Shown here: piece by piece, positions 4,635 through 5,543 of the stretch
How positions within the stretch are numbered: the stretch's first letter is position 1
Layout of the letters: each line of letters opens with the position of its first letter
Source of the DNA: Bifidobacterium breve
GTDB taxonomy: Bacteria; Actinomycetota; Acidimicrobiia; Acidimicrobiales; Ilumatobacteraceae
DNA: 5,543 nt
Assembly (NCBI GenBank): GCA_943325435.2
Contig: CALPPK020000102.1
Coordinates: 1-5,543 of the forward strand
Reading direction: 5' to 3'
Made by a program: the position numbers and the translations under genes
The notes under the pieces: generated by a model
Told to the model about the DNA's origin: nothing
What the model saw: only the letters and a program-made list of their open reading frames with translations
Database searches by the model: none

Positions 4635-5543
4635 CTACAGGAAAGAGTCGAGAGTTTTGAGACGATGATCGTTCGAGAAGATCTCGATCGGTGGGTTCGT
4701 TTCTAAACGCAATGCACGCTGAATAATGCGGCATGTTGTGTGCTGGTTGTATTCAGCGAGAGTGACAGCCCATCCGTCACGCCCGGCACGTGCAGTACGG
4801 CCAGAGCGATGCAAATACGTCTTTGAATCAATTGGCGGTACGTAGTGAATAACCACTGCAACATCATCAATGTCGATCCCGCGTGCAGCAACATCTGTTG
4901 CAACCAAAACAAGCAATTCATTATTGGTGAATCGGACGATTGCTTTTTCACGCGCTGCTTGTGTGAGATCACCGTGAATTGCAAGAGCGTTTATACCAAG
5001 GTCTTGCAGATGCTCAGTCACGCGGTCGCACAAACGCTTGGTATCGCAGAACACCACAGTTTTCCCTGCAGAAGTTGCAATAGCCGCAACAACTTTGTCT
5101 TTGTCGAGTTTGTGAACACCAAGGAACAAGTGGTGCATTGTGCCCACTGTGTCTGTCGGCGAATCGATAGATACTTCTTCGGGCGACGTCATGTAACGCT
5201 TGACGAGGTTGCCGACCTGGCCATCAAGTGTTGCGGAGAACAACATTGTCTGATGCTCGCCAGTTACGTGGCGCAAGATCCACTCAACCTGTGGCGTAAA
5301 CCCATCGTCTGCCATGCGGTCAGCTTCATCAAGGGTGACAACTTGAATGTCGTCGAGAACAAGCTCCCCAGCCTTCATAAGGTCAATCAAACGCAAAGGC
5401 GTTGCGACAATCATGTCAACGCCTTTTTCTAAAGCATCGATTTGGTCGTCGCGTGAAGCACCGCCATAGACAGGCAAGATCACTCGGTCACATTCTTTAC
5501 CAATCGGTTGCAACACTTCTGCTACCTGCAAAGCAAGTTCGCG
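4635..5543 (-). CDS. DEAD-box ATP-dependent RNA helicase, C-terminal part (N-terminus beyond window)
   Basis: ATP-dependent RNA unwinding enzyme, probably in RNA remodelling, ribosome assembly or RNA decay. The frame stays open to the right edge, and its first four residues R-E-L-A complete motif Ia (PTRELALQV), so the gene continues outside; the Q motif and Walker A motif are missing only because of the window. Numbering from the edge: GG at 27-28, motif Ib TPLR at 48-51, DEAD at 72-75, SAT at 103-105, motif IV VVFC at 163-166, a QxxR element (Gln195, Arg198), motif V VATDVAARGIDI at 214-225, motif VI HRSGRTARAG at 245-254. Only about 48 residues follow motif VI, so there is no long basic or RNA-binding tail of the DeaD/CsdA kind. 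Odd: Ib is TPLR rather than the usual TPGR. The specific paralogue cannot be named. The coiled-coil gene follows 75 bp downstream on the same strand. Confidence 0.95.
   Translation of the reverse strand, partial: RELALQVAEVLQPIGKECDRVILPVYGGASRDDQIDALEKGVDMIVATPLRLIDLMKAGELVLDDIQVVTLDEADRMADDGFTPQVEWILRHVTGEHQTMLFSATLDGQVGNLVKRYMTSPEEVSIDSPTDTVGTMHHLFLGVHKLDKDKVVAAIATSAGKTVVFCDTKRLCDRVTEHLQDLGINALAIHGDLTQAAREKAIVRFTNNELLVLVATDVAARGIDIDDVAVVIHYVPPIDSKTYLHRSGRTARAGRDGWAVTLAEYNQHTTCRIIQRALRLETNPPIEIFSNDHRLKTLDSFL

Noticed and set aside
4845..5432. Plus-strand open frame of 195 codons opposite the helicase
   Set aside because: The opposite strand encodes all canonical DEAD-box motifs in order, so this is a shadow frame; its product has no recognisable motif and unusual His/Cys content.
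5529..5531. TTG as start codon of the helicase
   Set aside because: It is an internal leucine of motif Ia (RELALQV); the frame continues to the window edge, so the true start lies outside.

Overview
The window looks like chromosomal DNA from an actinobacterium of moderate GC content (around half by eye), probably an uncultured free-living lineage such as the freshwater Acidimicrobiia or Nanopelagicales groups. This rests on a divergent IclR-type regulator next to leuC-leuD, the classical NdgR/LtbR arrangement of Actinobacteria, and on LeuC, LeuD and helicase motifs of actinobacterial flavour. The genus is inference. I see no mobile element, CRISPR array, tRNA or rRNA.

Left part (1-2125): the first 30 codons of an IclR-family regulator run leftward off the window. 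A 47-bp divergent control region follows, then leuC and leuD on the plus strand, joined by an ATGA stop/start overlap. LeuC and LeuD are the large and small subunits of 3-isopropylmalate dehydratase in leucine synthesis, and both look intact. The control region has a palindrome (TGGGA-N6-TCCCA) whose spacer is a good -10 box for the regulator gene and whose right arm abuts a -10-like box for leuC.

Middle (2122-4052): a 628-residue secreted protein of unknown function lies on the minus strand and meets leuD tail to tail, the two stop codons overlapping. It has a signal peptide, 14 cysteines in the mature chain (ten in five close pairs), and a C-terminal Ig-like, lysine-rich segment. With no spacer between the convergent genes, the candidate terminator of each lies inside the coding end of the other.

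Right part (4053-5543): a small minus-strand gene encodes a probable membrane-tethered coiled-coil protein with at least eight 11-residue repeats (33-bp tandem DNA repeats, some nearly identical). Upstream of it is a DEAD-box RNA helicase with a complete C-terminal half, cut by the window edge at motif Ia. Helicase, coiled-coil and secreted-protein genes all point the same way with gaps of 75 and 44 bp. No strong terminator is visible in these gaps, so partial co-transcription is possible, but nothing shows a shared function.

I do not see a clear new multi-gene system. The most distinctive items are the hendecad-repeat protein, the unrecognised cysteine-paired secreted protein, and the compact divergent operator.
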